Source: Diplonema papillatum
Lineage: Eukaryota; Euglenozoa; Diplonemea; Diplonemida; Diplonemidae
DNA: 64,000 nucleotides
Direction of reading: 5' to 3'
Assembly (NCBI GenBank): GCA_030068145.1
Contig: JAPJBO010000052.1
Coordinates: 310,001-374,000 of the forward strand
The position numbers and the translations under genes were made by a program. The stretch's first letter is position 1; each line of letters begins with the position of its first letter. This document shows, in pieces, positions 21,401 through 29,704 of this stretch. The notes below the pieces were generated by a model. That model had not been told where the DNA came from. It saw only the letters and a list, made by a program, of their open reading frames with translations, and made no database searches.

Positions 21401-24400
21401 AACCGAAGTCGTGTGTGGTTTTGTCTACGGGCAGTATCACCAGGTCTTGTTTGAGTCTCTTGAGTTCTTGCGATGCGATACGGCTCAACGTTTCTTCGTC
21501 AGATGGTGGTAAGGTGGCGAGGCGTCCCGAAAGTTCGTCCTTCAACGCTGTTCCAAAAGCGGAAGCGTTTGGTTCCGACGGGTAGTATTTTTCTACGTAT
21601 TCGTCTATGGAAGTGTGTAGTCCCTCTTCGAGTGCGTGATGGTCCTGGTAGCAGCGGTATTTTCGTCCGCGCTTGATACACTCAGTGAGGCCTTTGTCTT
21701 GTGTTATATCGAAAAGGTGTCCGATCGCGTGTCCTTGAATGTTCTTGTCGCCACGGTAGTGTCGGCACGCGCATTGATCGGGTGGACCGAGTGCGAGGTC
21801 TGGCAGGCTTTTACTGACTTCTGTGACGTTCTGGACACGTAGGAACAGGGGTGGGTTTAGTCGGAACGTCGTCTTGGTACGATCTAGAGTGCGTCGGTTA
21901 GGGCATGCTTCGCGTATTTGTGGTTGTTGGAGTAGGTCGTTGAGGTGGAGTCGGTGAATGTGATCACTTCCATGTGTGATGATCAAACGTGCTGGTGCGC
22001 CGTCATTCTTCTCCACTTTCGACAAAGTTACCTCGCTGAGCCTATCCTTCAAATGGGTTTCCAGCGTGATGACTTTCTTTGGTAGGTTACTAGTTGGTGC
22101 GTTCGATGCTATCCAGTTGAGCAGCCGTCGTGCCCTCGGTCGTCCCATCGAGCTGAAATCGTATTTATCGAGGTCTTTGTCGTTGAGCGCGAGGAGATGG
22201 TGGAGTTGTTTGCGGATGGAGTAAGCGCGGCCTTCGGTGGTCTGGTTGATGAGTAGCTGACCGTCCGCTATCCAGGCCCAAACGGTGCTGGACGGTGCAC
22301 TCGGAGGTCGGAAACGTTCTTGGTTTGACTTCTTGCTGCGACTGCGGTGCTGTCCTGTGTTGCTTCTCATGTACCGTTGAGCGTTGTAGACGGTGTTGAG
22401 GTGCGAAATCCAGAAGTTTTCTCGCGGGAGGGCTTGACGTCTGAAGTCTTCCGTCGAGGCGTTGTCGTCAATTTTGATCTTAATTAGGGGGACGGTGAAT
22501 AGCGGGTAGTTTCTTTTCAACATCGCGGACGCTACAGGTGTGCCGTTACGTCTAGCGTACCAATGTGAATCTAAGCGCTCGCGCGCGGTGTGTTTGGTCT
22601 GGCCGACGTAGCGAGGGTTGCCGCGTTCGTCTACTAGTGCGTATACGACTCCTTTGTCGGCATAACTCGCTTTGTCTGTGTCGCAATGTTTCCATCCTTT
22701 GGCCAGTTTGCGATGATACTTGGCGAGAAACGTCTTCTCGGCGTCTTTTCGTCGTGCTTCGTATTCACTCCAGAACTGTTTTCCGTAGTTGAATTTGGCT
22801 TTCGTTCGAAAGCATGTCAGGAAAGGGTTCTTGTGAAACTCCGGCCTTCGTGCGTCCTGTGAATGTATCGCGTTCTGGACAATTGTGTGCTTCTGGAAAT
22901 CCTTTTTGCAAGGCGAGTTGGTGGAATTTGCGGGGATGTCTTCTGGTGTACTTTGAGTGTGTTCCGTTGCATTAGTCGTAGGTCGGTAGTGCCAGTTGCT
23001 GTAGGTTGCTTGTCGTTGGGATGGGGTGGGTATGGGTTGTTGTAGGTTCGTGTCTGTGGTGGCATGGGTGTAGGTCTCCCGTGTTCGGTGGTGCGTGATT
23101 TTATGAAGGTGGCTATCGCGTATGAAGGGTGTGAGGATAGGCGGTGGTGAAGGTGTTGGGTGTTCGGTTGTACTTTGTATACTATCTTTGTATGTGCCGC
23201 GCCCGGGCATCGTGTTGTTAGTCGGTTTGTGTTTGGGTGCGTCGCTTTGGTGTGAGCTAAGTTCGGCGGATGGCGGTGTGGGTTTTGCTAGCGGGTGTGT
23301 TTGGTGGGACGGCGTCGAGTTTGGGGGTGTAGTCTGCTGCGTTCTATGTGTCATCGCTTCCTGATAAGTGGGTAAAGGGGATGCGTCGTGTGTAGTGTGG
23401 TTTGACATGCGGCGTGAGAATGTAGGTGTGTTGGGCGTACCGGCAGCGTGTGTCGTATTGTTCGTGGGGTTGGGGGCAAGTGGTTTTGTTTGTGCGTGGT
23501 CGTGTAATTCGTTGGATTGTGCTTCTGAGATGGTGCTGGAGGTCGGTGTGGTGCTGTCTATTTCGTGTATGATGGGTGAGGGTGTAGTGTTACGGTATTG
23601 TGTGGGGTTTCTGGTTTGTTTGGGTGTCTGCGTGCTCAGCATCGTCGGTGGTGGGGCCTGGTGATATGGTGCGTAAGTTGGCTCGTGTACTGCTGCTGGC
23701 GGTGTACGATAAAGTTCGCGTGGGAAGACGTAAGGACTGGGAGGCTCTTTAGGTGTGCAGCGGTCATCTGAAGGCGATGGTAAAGTTGGTGTGAGTGGCT
23801 GCTGTCCGGTGTGCGGCGTCGGCGGCAGTGGAATTTGACAATACGGCGTGTATGTCGACTGTTGTCGTGCTGCGGAAGAAGGGTGATACAATTCGAGTGG
23901 GACGACGCCTGCAGAACTAGTAGGCTCCTTCGGTGTGCAGCGGATGTCAGATGGGGTCGGCAGCGTTGGTATGTGTGGCTGCGGTTTGGTGCTCGACGTC
24001 GGCGGTAGTCGGGACTGGCGATGCTGTGAGTGTGTAGGATCGCGTCTTGCTGAAGAAGCTGTTTGGTGTGGTACGCCTGGGTCAACGTCTGGAGATCTAT
24101 GCCCTTTCGGTGTGTGGCGTTTGTCTGATAGGGTTGGTGTGTGTTGCAGCGGTCTGTTGCCAGCTGGCGGCCGTGTGTCTTGTCGAAGCGTTGTGGATGC
24201 CGGTTCGAGTCTTTGTACGGGTGGTGTGTTATAAAGTTCGCGTGGGAAGACGTATGGAAAACTAACATGCTGCTTCGGTGTACGCCGGTTGTCTGATGGG
24301 GATGGAAGGGTGGGTGTGTGGGGTTGCAATTTGGTCTGCCTGTGGTCAATCTGGCCTGTGATGTAAGTGCGAGTAGTTGTAGCTGTAGTGCGGCGTGGTT

Positions 24401-26249
24401 GGTTTAGCGTCTGTTGTGGTGACCACTGGTGAGCCGTCGGGGAACCGGAGGCTTCGTTCGAAAAAGATGGCGGTGTTGGGTTGATCGTGGGGACGTATCT
24501 GTCTGAACGGGCTGCGACGTCGCTGTACAAGGTCGGTGTCGAACGATTTGTTGGCGGTGTTTGAGGTGTGGGTTGCTTCGATTGTCGGTATGGTCGAGGG
24601 ATGAAGAACTCCGGAGTTCGTACTGGTGACAATCTGTGCATGATCGGTTTGTAGTTCGAACTTCGCGGACTTGGTGAAAAGAAAGAGTCTGCCGGAAAGG
24701 AGGGTAGCGGTGGGTTGGCCGTCGGGACGTACCAGTCGGCGTGGGTTGCGGTGTCTCTGCTTGTTGGTGGTGCGAGCCGTGGCGATGGTCTTCGCGGTAT
24801 ATAGAGGTCCGTCGGTGTTGTTGGCAAACTGTGCATGTGTGACTTTGGAGAACTGTACGTGGTGCGCCGTGCCGGAGAGTATGATGATTCGGAGGGTGAC
24901 CGTGGGTTGGCTGTAGGGACGTACCAATCAGCGGGGTTGCTGCGTCTTTGTATATTGTTGGTGCGAACCGTGGTAGCGGTCTTCGCGGTATACAGGGGTC
25001 CGTCGGTGTTGTTGGAAAACTGTGCATGTGTGACTTTGGCGAACTGGATGCGGTGCGACGCGTCGGAGAGATGAAGTTTCGGCGGGTGCAAGTGGGTTGG
25101 CTGTAGGGACGTACCAATCGGCGGGGGTTGTCGCGTCTTTGTATGTTGCTGGTGCGAACCGTGGCGACGGTCTTCGCGGTATATAGAGGTCCGTCGGTGT
25201 TGTCGGTAAACTGTGCATGTGCGACTTTGGTGGGCCGGACGCGGTGCGACGCGTCGGTGGAGTATGAAGATTCGGCGGGTGACAGTGGGTTGGCTGTAGG
25301 GACGTACCAATCGGCGGGGGTTGTCGCGTCTTTGTATGTTGTTGGTGCGAACCGTGGCGACGGTCTTCGCGGTATATAGAGGTCCGTCGGTGTTGTCGGT
25401 AAACTGTACATGTGCGACTTTGGTGGGCCGGACGCGGTGCGACGCGTCGGGGAGTATGAAGATTCGGCGGGTGACAGTGGGTTGGCTGTAGGGACGTACC
25501 AATCGGCGGGGGTTGTCGCGTCTTTGTATGTTGCTGGTGCGAACCGTGGCGACGGTCTTCGCGGTATATAGAGGTCCGTCGGTGTTGTCGGTAAACTGTG
25601 CATGTGCGACTTTGGTGGGCCGGACGCGGTGCGACGCGTCGGGGAGTATGAAGATTCGGCGGGTGGCAGTGGGTTGGCTGTAGGGACGTACCCATCGTCG
25701 GGGGTTGTTGTGTCTTTGTATGTTGCTGGTGCGAACCGTGGCGACGGTCTTCGCGGCATATAGAGGTCCGTCGGTGTTGTCGGTAAACTGTGCATGCGCG
25801 ACTTTGGTGGGCCGGACGCGGTGCGACGCGTCGGGGAGTATGAAGATTCGGTGGGTGACAGTGGGTTGGCTGTAGTGACGTACCAATCGGCGGGGGTTGT
25901 CGCGTCTTTGTATGTTGCTGGTGCGAACCGTGGCGACGGTCTTCGCGGTATATAGAGGTCCGTCGGTGTTGTCGGTAAACTGTCGGACGAGGTGCGACGC
26001 GTCGGGGAGTATGAAGATTCGGCGGGTGGCAGTGGGTTGGCTGTAGGGACGTACCCATCGTCGGCGGTTGTAGCGTCTGTGTATGTTGTTGGTGCGAACC
26101 GTGGCGACGGTCTTCGCGGTATATAGAGGTCCGTCGGTGTTGTCGGTAAAATGTGCATGTGCGACTTTGGTGGTTCGGACTCGGTGCGACGTGTCGTGGA
26201 GTATGAAGATTCGACGGGTAACAGTGGGTTGGCTGCAGGGACGTACCAA
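18441..26249 (-). CDS. Penelope-like polyprotein: GIY-YIG endonuclease, reverse transcriptase, USP-like protease, zinc fingers
   Basis: The open frame has 2,602 codons and no real start, because its 5' part lies in the 192-bp repeat. Numbering here is from 26249. Residues 1-430 are repeat. GIY-YIG is at about 1195-1290: VVYALVDERGNPRYVGQT, the Arg in RERLDSH, and the Glu/Asn end in ENFWISHLNTVYN. A CACRHYRG...GRKYRC region precedes the RT. The RT starts near 1600 (LVILPVDKTTHDFGF); motif B is IPMGGNASSDLANL near 1862 and the catalytic Asp pair is in RFIDDFLQW near 1906. A hydrophobic segment lies near 2127-2148. A USP-like domain follows: Cys box NSCFLQAALNLI (about 2156), two zinc CxxC pairs, His box GHNNAGHYVIHAL (about 2370), then W..FDGL and NEVYLCVYQL. 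Two C-x2-C...H...C fingers close the protein. RT, nuclease and protease key residues all look intact. Confidence 0.88.
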   Translation of the reverse strand: MVRPCSQPTVTRRIFILHDTSHRVRTTKVAHAHFTDNTDGPLYTAKTVATVRTNNIHRRYNRRRWVRPYSQPTATRRIFILPDASHLVRQFTDNTDGPLYTAKTVATVRTSNIQRRDNPRRLVRHYSQPTVTHRIFILPDASHRVRPTKVAHAQFTDNTDGPLYAAKTVATVRTSNIQRHNNPRRWVRPYSQPTATRRIFILPDASHRVRPTKVAHAQFTDNTDGPLYTAKTVATVRTSNIQRRDNPRRLVRPYSQPTVTRRIFILPDASHRVRPTKVAHVQFTDNTDGPLYTAKTVATVRTNNIQRRDNPRRLVRPYSQPTVTRRIFILHRRVAPRPAHQSRTCTVYRQHRRTSIYREDRRHGSHQQHTKTRQPPPIGTSLQPTHLHPPKLHLSDASHRIQFAKVTHAQFSNNTDGPLYTAKTATTVRTNNIQRRSNPADWYVPTANPRSPSESSYSPARRTTYSSPKSHMHSLPTTPTDLYIPRRPSPRLAPPTSRDTATHADWYVPTANPPLPSFPADSFFSPSPRSSNYKPIMHRLSPVRTPEFFIPRPYRQSKQPTPQTPPTNRSTPTLYSDVAARSDRYVPTINPTPPSFSNEASGSPTAHQWSPQQTLNQPRRTTATTTRTYITGQIDHRQTKLQPHTPTLPSPSDNRRTPKQHVSFPYVFPRELYNTPPVQRLEPASTTLRQDTRPPAGNRPLQHTPTLSDKRHTPKGHRSPDVDPGVPHQTASSARRDPTHSQHRQSRLPPTSSTKPQPHIPTLPTPSDIRCTPKEPTSSAGVVPLELYHPSSAARQQSTYTPYCQIPLPPTPHTGQQPLTPTLPSPSDDRCTPKEPPSPYVFPRELYRTPPAAVHEPTYAPYHQAPPPTMLSTQTPKQTRNPTQYRNTTPSPIIHEIDSTTPTSSTISEAQSNELHDHAQTKPLAPNPTNNTTHAAGTPNTPTFSRRMSNHTTHDASPLPTYQEAMTHRTQQTTPPNSTPSHQTHPLAKPTPPSAELSSHQSDAPKHKPTNNTMPGRGTYKDSIQSTTEHPTPSPPPILTPFIRDSHLHKITHHRTRETYTHATTDTNLQQPIPTPSQRQATYSNWHYRPTTNATEHTQSTPEDIPANSTNSPCKKDFQKHTIVQNAIHSQDARRPEFHKNPFLTCFRTKAKFNYGKQFWSEYEARRKDAEKTFLAKYHRKLAKGWKHCDTDKASYADKGVVYALVDERGNPRYVGQTKHTARERLDSHWYARRNGTPVASAMLKRNYPLFTVPLIKIKIDDNASTEDFRRQALPRENFWISHLNTVYNAQRYMRSNTGQHRSRSKKSNQERFRPPSAPSSTVWAWIADGQLLINQTTEGRAYSIRKQLHHLLALNDKDLDKYDFSSMGRPRARRLLNWIASNAPTSNLPKKVITLETHLKDRLSEVTLSKVEKNDGAPARLIITHGSDHIHRLHLNDLLQQPQIREACPNRRTLDRTKTTFRLNPPLFLRVQNVTEVSKSLPDLALGPPDQCACRHYRGDKNIQGHAIGHLFDITQDKGLTECIKRGRKYRCYQDHHALEEGLHTSIDEYVEKYYPSEPNASAFGTALKDELSGRLATLPPSDEETLSRIASQELKRLKQDLVILPVDKTTHDFGFCCKAYYTNTLREQIQTSATYKKQNITKTQLQQQHKQQLEPFKLQAQGGLPYLYGSLKLHKAEPSFRWIAGVATDIVRKDNKTTARKQKPKATTTNAHLELSGLLKAIMRTIKEKDRRNQRQTGIKKVFFTESPDDIALNVKQRQTHLRYKTPTDHDFTTMYTNLPHADLKRRVGSAVDEAYEYEEKHGHNHLTRGAKQQGKKTFSFGKGANNTSRNYTKEELKALLNFVIDNAYIEQDETILRQTEGIPMGGNASSDLANLYCYSVESEYIDGLLADGKVDEAKAHVDTWRFIDDFLQWDCKPPPQSLYRMEYKETTAARDDIVFLGIRIRIERPATPHPPHIRLSVHPKTFGTRFTHYQTTAPKSQASGIFKGSLIRAIRQTNHWQDLRVEIQRNVYAMLERGHHPRVLYPPWQAWLTEEFRTLPRLHSQLKPFLGYSIARFKNGKPRMEEPEYAGRHQPLNFKPAELPVTPDDRDSMTDSHSSTTHEHEERPTTLLSQPQPQFTLKHRVANLAATITLAAAIAAAGARTMSKLTRYTTTNSCFLQAALNLIAATDMAQQVVTYHDCPTHTKGECTAAVHALTVLHVFANIDGPFGNGQQCDLGEVLRAITTALLDENLAHQACQQHRPDAFNGLRHTTTTTTTCKNCNHNKTNPPEDHDITFLPPIDNSIQRCLNNHIKPGPAADYRCEVCKITDTTLTTTTFHRINSMLLIQLQRARRHEATNRTAIRADHSITLPGQNTPLVLKAIAVHSGHNNAGHYVIHALNDIDANQRWTRFDGLQTHSTSTQNYADNEVYLCVYQLKDYPQTDVPPPIDHNHYEPPKPATSRTTTQEPDSTQSILRAMRGDETSTDTPTQRHDSTQTPTTPGTSQTSSTTAETETSSEDDLRCPHCHTRTTTTGLKLKGKQGLRTHLRYCKKKPTRTKSQAETTLRSTTQKRERCPYCHSDGRTVGKPLFKSLRHHKPWCKKKHCKQRTATTTPSDE

Positions 26250-27088
26250 TCAGCCGGGGTCGCGTCTTTGTATGTTGTTGGTGCGAACCGTGGCGACGGT
26301 CTTCGCGGTATATAAAGGTCCGTCGGTGTTGTCGTCAAACTGTGTATGTGCGACTTTGGTGGGCTGTACGCGGTGCAACGCGTCGTGGAGTATGAAGATT
26401 CGGCGGGTGACAGTGGGTTGGCTGTAGGGACGTACCAATCAGCAGGGGTTGCCGCGTCTTTGTACGTAGCTGGTGCGAAGCGTGGAGACGGGTTTTGCGG
26501 TATATAGAGGTCCGTCGGAGTTGACGTCAACCTGTGCACGTGCGACTTCGGGCAAGCTTTGGGCGAAGGACTAGTATTGGTGTGATGTCGGTGGCGTCGT
26601 GAGGGACGGTCTGCCGTCGCTCGAGCACGGTTGGGCTTCCCGACAGCGTGCGCGCGTGAAGTCGGGTCGGCGCCGTGCTCTCGAGCGAGGTGCTGTCCAG
26701 GGGTGTTGCTTTGCGGCTTGTCGTTTGAAGCAAACTTGTTGTAGCGGCTCTTCGGTAGGTTTTTAGATGGATATAATCGGTCGCGGTTGGGGCAGCCACT
26801 AGGACTGGAGAGTGAGTTGGAGGGAGTGGGAGGGAGGGGGTGACGTGAAAAGCTCATTCGTGAAGAATGAACGTTAAACGCCGCGATGTTTCTTATCGCT
26901 GTAAGGAACTCAGGGTCCGGGCCCACATGTGCTGTGCCATGTGGGTAGTTTCGCATTTTGAATGCTAACGTAGCAGGTGTGTTATTTAAGGAGAAGGCAC
27001 ACCCCAACTCGCCACTGAGTGGCCCGAGTTGGCTGACGATACGTTGTACGCCGATTTTTTTCTCCTTCGAAGTAGAAAAAGAGAGCAT
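24404..27088 (-). CDS. N-terminal ORF of the Penelope-like element (overlaps in another frame)
   Basis: The frame is open for 917 codons from 27157, but the first ATG is at 27088, giving 894 residues. The first 190 residues look like a genuine unique N terminus (SKEKKIGVQRIVSQLGPLSGELG, then a basic Arg/His stretch). The rest reads the 192-bp repeat as ADWYVPTANPLSPAESSYS-type units, Pro/Thr/Ser-rich. It lies in a different frame from the RT ORF and overlaps it across 24404-26249 without stops in either. Small indels inside repeat units (for example near 25255) make each frame change motif along the way. I infer that the ancestral protein ran from here into the endonuclease-RT frame and that this copy has drifted. 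Ribosomal frameshifting or splicing within the repeat is an alternative. Confidence 0.6.
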   Translation of the reverse strand: MLSFSTSKEKKIGVQRIVSQLGPLSGELGCAFSLNNTPATLAFKMRNYPHGTAHVGPDPEFLTAIRNIAAFNVHSSRMSFSRHPLPPTPSNSLSSPSGCPNRDRLYPSKNLPKSRYNKFASNDKPQSNTPGQHLAREHGADPTSRAHAVGKPNRARATADRPSRRHRHHTNTSPSPKACPKSHVHRLTSTPTDLYIPQNPSPRFAPATYKDAATPADWYVPTANPLSPAESSYSTTRCTAYSPPKSHIHSLTTTPTDLYIPRRPSPRFAPTTYKDATPADWYVPAANPLLPVESSYSTTRRTESEPPKSHMHILPTTPTDLYIPRRPSPRFAPTTYTDATTADDGYVPTANPLPPAESSYSPTRRTSSDSLPTTPTDLYIPRRPSPRFAPATYKDATTPADWYVTTANPLSPTESSYSPTRRTASGPPKSRMHSLPTTPTDLYMPRRPSPRFAPATYKDTTTPDDGYVPTANPLPPAESSYSPTRRTASGPPKSHMHSLPTTPTDLYIPRRPSPRFAPATYKDATTPADWYVPTANPLSPAESSYSPTRRTASGPPKSHMYSLPTTPTDLYIPRRPSPRFAPTTYKDATTPADWYVPTANPLSPAESSYSTDASHRVRPTKVAHAQFTDNTDGPLYTAKTVATVRTSNIQRRDNPRRLVRPYSQPTCTRRNFISPTRRTASSSPKSHMHSFPTTPTDPCIPRRPLPRFAPTIYKDAATPLIGTSLQPTHGHPPNHHTLRHGAPRTVLQSHTCTVCQQHRRTSIYREDHRHGSHHQQAETPQPTPTGTSRRPTHRYPPFRQTLSFHQVREVRTTNRSCTDCHQYELRSSSSLDHTDNRSNPHLKHRQQIVRHRPCTATSQPVQTDTSPRSTQHRHLFRTKPPVPRRLTSGHHNRR
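24715..26525 (-). repeat. 192-bp tandem repeat, about ten units, open in three minus frames
   Basis: GGACGTACC landmarks recur near 24723, 24917, 25108, 25301, 25494, 25685, 26049, 26240 and 26432, with a variant at 25877. Spacing is 191-194 bases apart from one 172-base unit. As 192 is divisible by three, each frame is preserved from unit to unit. All three minus frames are stop-free over about 24930-26058. Confidence 0.9.
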
Positions 27089-27202
27089 GGTGTTGGGAAC
27101 CTCAGTACGGTCTTGTGATCGGCCCTCGCTACTGCCGTCTTTTGGCTCAGGTTTCAAACGTTAGGAACGAGGGGCTTGCTGTCATGCTCAGGGGAGGTTG
27201 AG

Positions 27203-27345
27203 GACCCCTATATGACCCCTATATGACCCCCATATGACCCCCATATGACCCCTATATGACCCCTATATGACCCCTATATGACCCCCATATGACCCCTATA
27301 TGACCCCTATATGACCCCTATATGACCCCCATATGACCCCTATAT
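27203..27345. repeat. 11-bp satellite TATATGACCCC
   Basis: About 13 units of TATATGACCCC, with some CATATGACCCC variants. The array continues at 27552-27637 and 27843-27950 between inserted MITEs. Confidence 0.95.
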
Positions 27346-27551
27346 CATGCAGGGTCAAAACCTTGTGTTTTTTGGAAATGGCAAAAAAAAAAATTCTGGA
27401 AAAAAATTGGGTTTTTTGAATTTTAAAATTTGGAACAAACTCTGCAGTAATTTTTTATGAAGTTGAGCAAATTTTTTTTTCCAACTTTTTTTTGGGTTCA
27501 TTGCCTCCGCGGGAGACGTTTTAAAAAGACACAAGGTTTTGACCCTGCATG
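27346..27551. mobile_element. CATG-MITE copy (206 bp)
   Basis: Full inverted termini, ATAT duplication at 27342-27345 and 27552-27555. Inserted into the 11-bp satellite. Confidence 0.93.
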
Positions 27552-27637
27552 ATATGACCCCATATGACCCCTATATGACCCCTATATGACCCATATGACC
27601 TATATGACCCCTATATGACCCCTTATGACCCCTATAT
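27552..27637. repeat. 11-bp satellite TATATGACCCC, continued
   Basis: Seven or eight partly degenerate units between two MITEs. Confidence 0.9.
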
Positions 27638-27842
27638 CATGCAGGGTCAAAACCTTGTGTCTTTTTGAAAATGGCAAAAAAAAAATTCGGAAAAAAAATG
27701 GGTTTTTTGAATTTAAAAGTTTGGAACAAACTCTGCAGCAATTTTTGCGGAAGCTGAGCAAAATTTTTTTTTTCCAAAATTTTTTTAGGGCTCCATCGGC
27801 CCCGCAGGGAGCGTTTTAGACACAAGGTTTTGACCCTGCATG
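27638..27842. mobile_element. CATG-MITE copy (205 bp)
   Basis: Both termini present, ATAT duplication at 27634-27637 and 27843-27846. Confidence 0.93.
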
Positions 27843-27950
27843 ATATGACCCCTACATGACCCCTATATGACCCCTATATGACCCCTATATGACCCCCATA
27901 TGACCCCTACATGACCATATGACCCCTATATGACCCATATGACCCCATAT
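27843..27950. repeat. 11-bp satellite TATATGACCCC, continued
   Basis: Third stretch of the array, with CTACATGACC variants, ending at a truncated MITE. Confidence 0.9.
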
Positions 27951-28122
27951 CATGCAGGGTCAAAACCTTGTGAATTTTTGAAAATGGCAAAAAAAAAAAA
28001 TTCCGGAAAAAATTGGGTTTTTTGAATTTTAAAAGTTTGGAACAAACTCTGCAGTAATTTTTGAGGAAGTTGAGCAATTTTTTTTTTTTCCAAAATTTTT
28101 TTTAGGGCTCCATCGCCCTGCG
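27951..28122. mobile_element. CATG-MITE copy, right end lost
   Basis: Left terminus intact after ATAT. The sequence stops at the GGGGGGAG junction with a tyrosine-recombinase element fragment. Confidence 0.85.
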
Positions 28123-28220
28123 GGGGGGAGGTCACAGCTCTCAAGCAATACTTGGCGCGCTGCTGTCAGCAAGCCGCTCAAAGTGAAGAAGCTTTTCCCG
28201 TGCATCCCATCCACGGTTTT
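28123..28220 (+). mobile_element. Fragment of the tyrosine-recombinase retrotransposon with an internal deletion
   Basis: 28123-28147 matches about 57622-57645 (recombinase ORF, GGTCACAGCTCTCAAGCA), and 28147-28220 matches about 59190-59264 (RNase H part, ending CCATCCACGGTTTT). About 1.5 kb that separates them in the full element is missing. Confidence 0.85.
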
Positions 28221-28500
28221 GGCGGGAGTCTAAAGTCCCCAAAGTCTAAAGTAGGACTTTAGACTTTGGCCCAAGCAATCTTGGGTTCTAAATCTCAAAG
28301 TCTAAAGTAGCCAAGGTCTGAAGTAGGACTTTAGACTTTGGGACTTGACTTTGGAGATTTTGAACCCAAGATTGCAAATTGGCCAAGTCTAAAGTAGACT
28401 TTAGACTTTTGGGTCCAACAATCTTGGTTAAAAATTCTCAAAGTCTAAGTCCAAAGTCTAAGTCCTACTTTAGACTTTGGGACTTTGGACCCTGGCTACT
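28221..28500. repeat. Palindromic AAAGTCTAAAG repeat cluster, copy I
   Basis: Begins GGCGGGAGTCTAAAGTCCCC and consists of self-complementary AAAGTCTAAAGTAGGACTTT units. The inverted copy lies at 55276-55507, and the terminal piece again at 60070-60103. Confidence 0.85.
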
Positions 28501-28504
28501 TTGA

Positions 28505-28832
28505 ACCAAATTTTTTGGGTCAAATTTTTTGGTCGAATTTTGTGGTCGAAAATTTTGGGTCAAATTTGGGGTCAAAATTTGGGTCAAAAATTTGGGTCGA
28601 AAATTTTGGGTCGAAAATTTTGGGTCAAAATTTTGGTGTCAAAATTTTGGGTCAAATTTTTGGTCGAAATTTTGGGTCGAAAATTTTGGGTCAAAAATTT
28701 TGGGTCAAAATTTTGGTCAAATTTTTGGGTCAAATTTTTGGTCGAAATTTTGGGTCAAAAATTTGGGTCAAAATTTTGGGTCAAAATTTTGGGTCAAAAT
28801 TTTTGGGTCAAAATTTTTGGGTCAATTTTGGT
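28505..28832. repeat. Minisatellite GGGTCAAAATTTT, copy I
   Basis: About 22 units of 13-16 bases with A/T length variation. The inverted counterpart is at 55027-55272. Confidence 0.9.
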
Positions 28833-29337
28833 TGCCATTCCTCACCACCAGAGCCTCAGTGAGGGTGGTAGACAACAAGGTGCGTTTTTTTTTTTTAGGT
28901 GGAGTGTCGAGGACTTGTGGCATTGCCTGCCCCCCTAATCTCCACCCCTCCCATTACTGTTGGGGGGAGGACCCCTTTTTTCAAAGTTGGTGTTCAGCTG
29001 AACAAGTTTCAGCAACACCTCCCTTCTGGAATTCATCTCGCTGTTGTACAGAAAACGTGAGTGGAGAACACAAGGAATAAACTGGAGCCGATGCCAGGAA
29101 CACAAGAGGAAACAAAGAAATGTGGGAGCTAAACTAACGCGGTGCATGTTGTGCAGCTTCACCAGGGGAAGGGCACGCAAAAAGAAGTTGCCCAACCCTA
29201 CCGCCAACACCACCCAACCTGGGCTCGTGGTGAGTTAGGGATCCGGGGGCAGAATTCCCCGCAGCAAATTTAGAGACTTCAGAATGACAGAGAAAGTAGT
29301 GAAAGGAAGTGGAAGAGAGGGAGAGAGAGAGAGATAC

Positions 29338-29495
29338 CATGCAGGGTCAAAACCTTGTGTCTTTTTAAAACGCTCCCGCGGGGCCAATTACTGCAGAGTT
29401 TGTTCCAAACTTTTAAAATTCAAAAAACCCAATTTTTTCTGGATTTTTTTTTTTTTTGCCATTTTCAAAAAGACACAAGGTTTTGACCCTGCATG
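29338..29495. mobile_element. CATG-MITE copy, internally deleted (158 bp)
   Basis: Both termini present with ATAC at 29334-29337 and 29496-29499. It occupies the same position as the MITE at 54311-54521 in the inverted duplicate, so the insertion predates the duplication. Confidence 0.92.
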
Positions 29496-29578
29496 ATACT
29501 TTGAAACTTGGTGTTCAGCAACACCTCCCATTCTGGACGTCAGAATGACATCCAACAGAGAATGTAGTGAAAGCAAAG

Positions 29579-29580
<2 letters not shown>

Positions 29581-29616
<36 letters not shown>
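29581..29616. repeat. (GA)n microsatellite
   Basis: 36 bases of uninterrupted GA, mirrored by (CT)n at 54193-54221 in the inverted duplicate. Confidence 0.95.
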
Positions 29617-29620
<4 letters not shown>

Positions 29621-29704
29621 GAAACTTGGTGTTCAGCAACACCTCCCATTCTGGACTTCAGAATGACACCTAACAGGGGGGAAGGAAACAATGAAAGAGG
29701 AGTT

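Larger units (their letters stand above)
17994..27175 (-). mobile_element. Penelope-like retroelement, permuted-domain type, carrying a USP-like protease
   Basis: The limits are inferred. The 3' side is placed where minus-strand sequence runs into an A homopolymer at 17983-17993. The 5' side lies just upstream of the N-terminal ORF, where TATATGACCCC satellite begins. Internal order on the minus strand is: N-terminal Pro/Thr-rich region with 192-bp repeats, GIY-YIG endonuclease, RT, hydrophobic segment, ubiquitin-specific-protease-like domain, two CxxC zinc fingers. Known Penelope-like elements with GIY-YIG ahead of RT form the permuted-domain group (Chlamys, Naiad and relatives). No target duplication or pseudo-LTR was found by eye. 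A short fragment of its repeat region is present at 60474-60626. Confidence 0.8.

Noticed and set aside
28477..29080. Three overlapping Phe/Gly/Lys ORFs (125-183 codons)
   Set aside because: Reading of the GGGTCAAAATTTT minisatellite.
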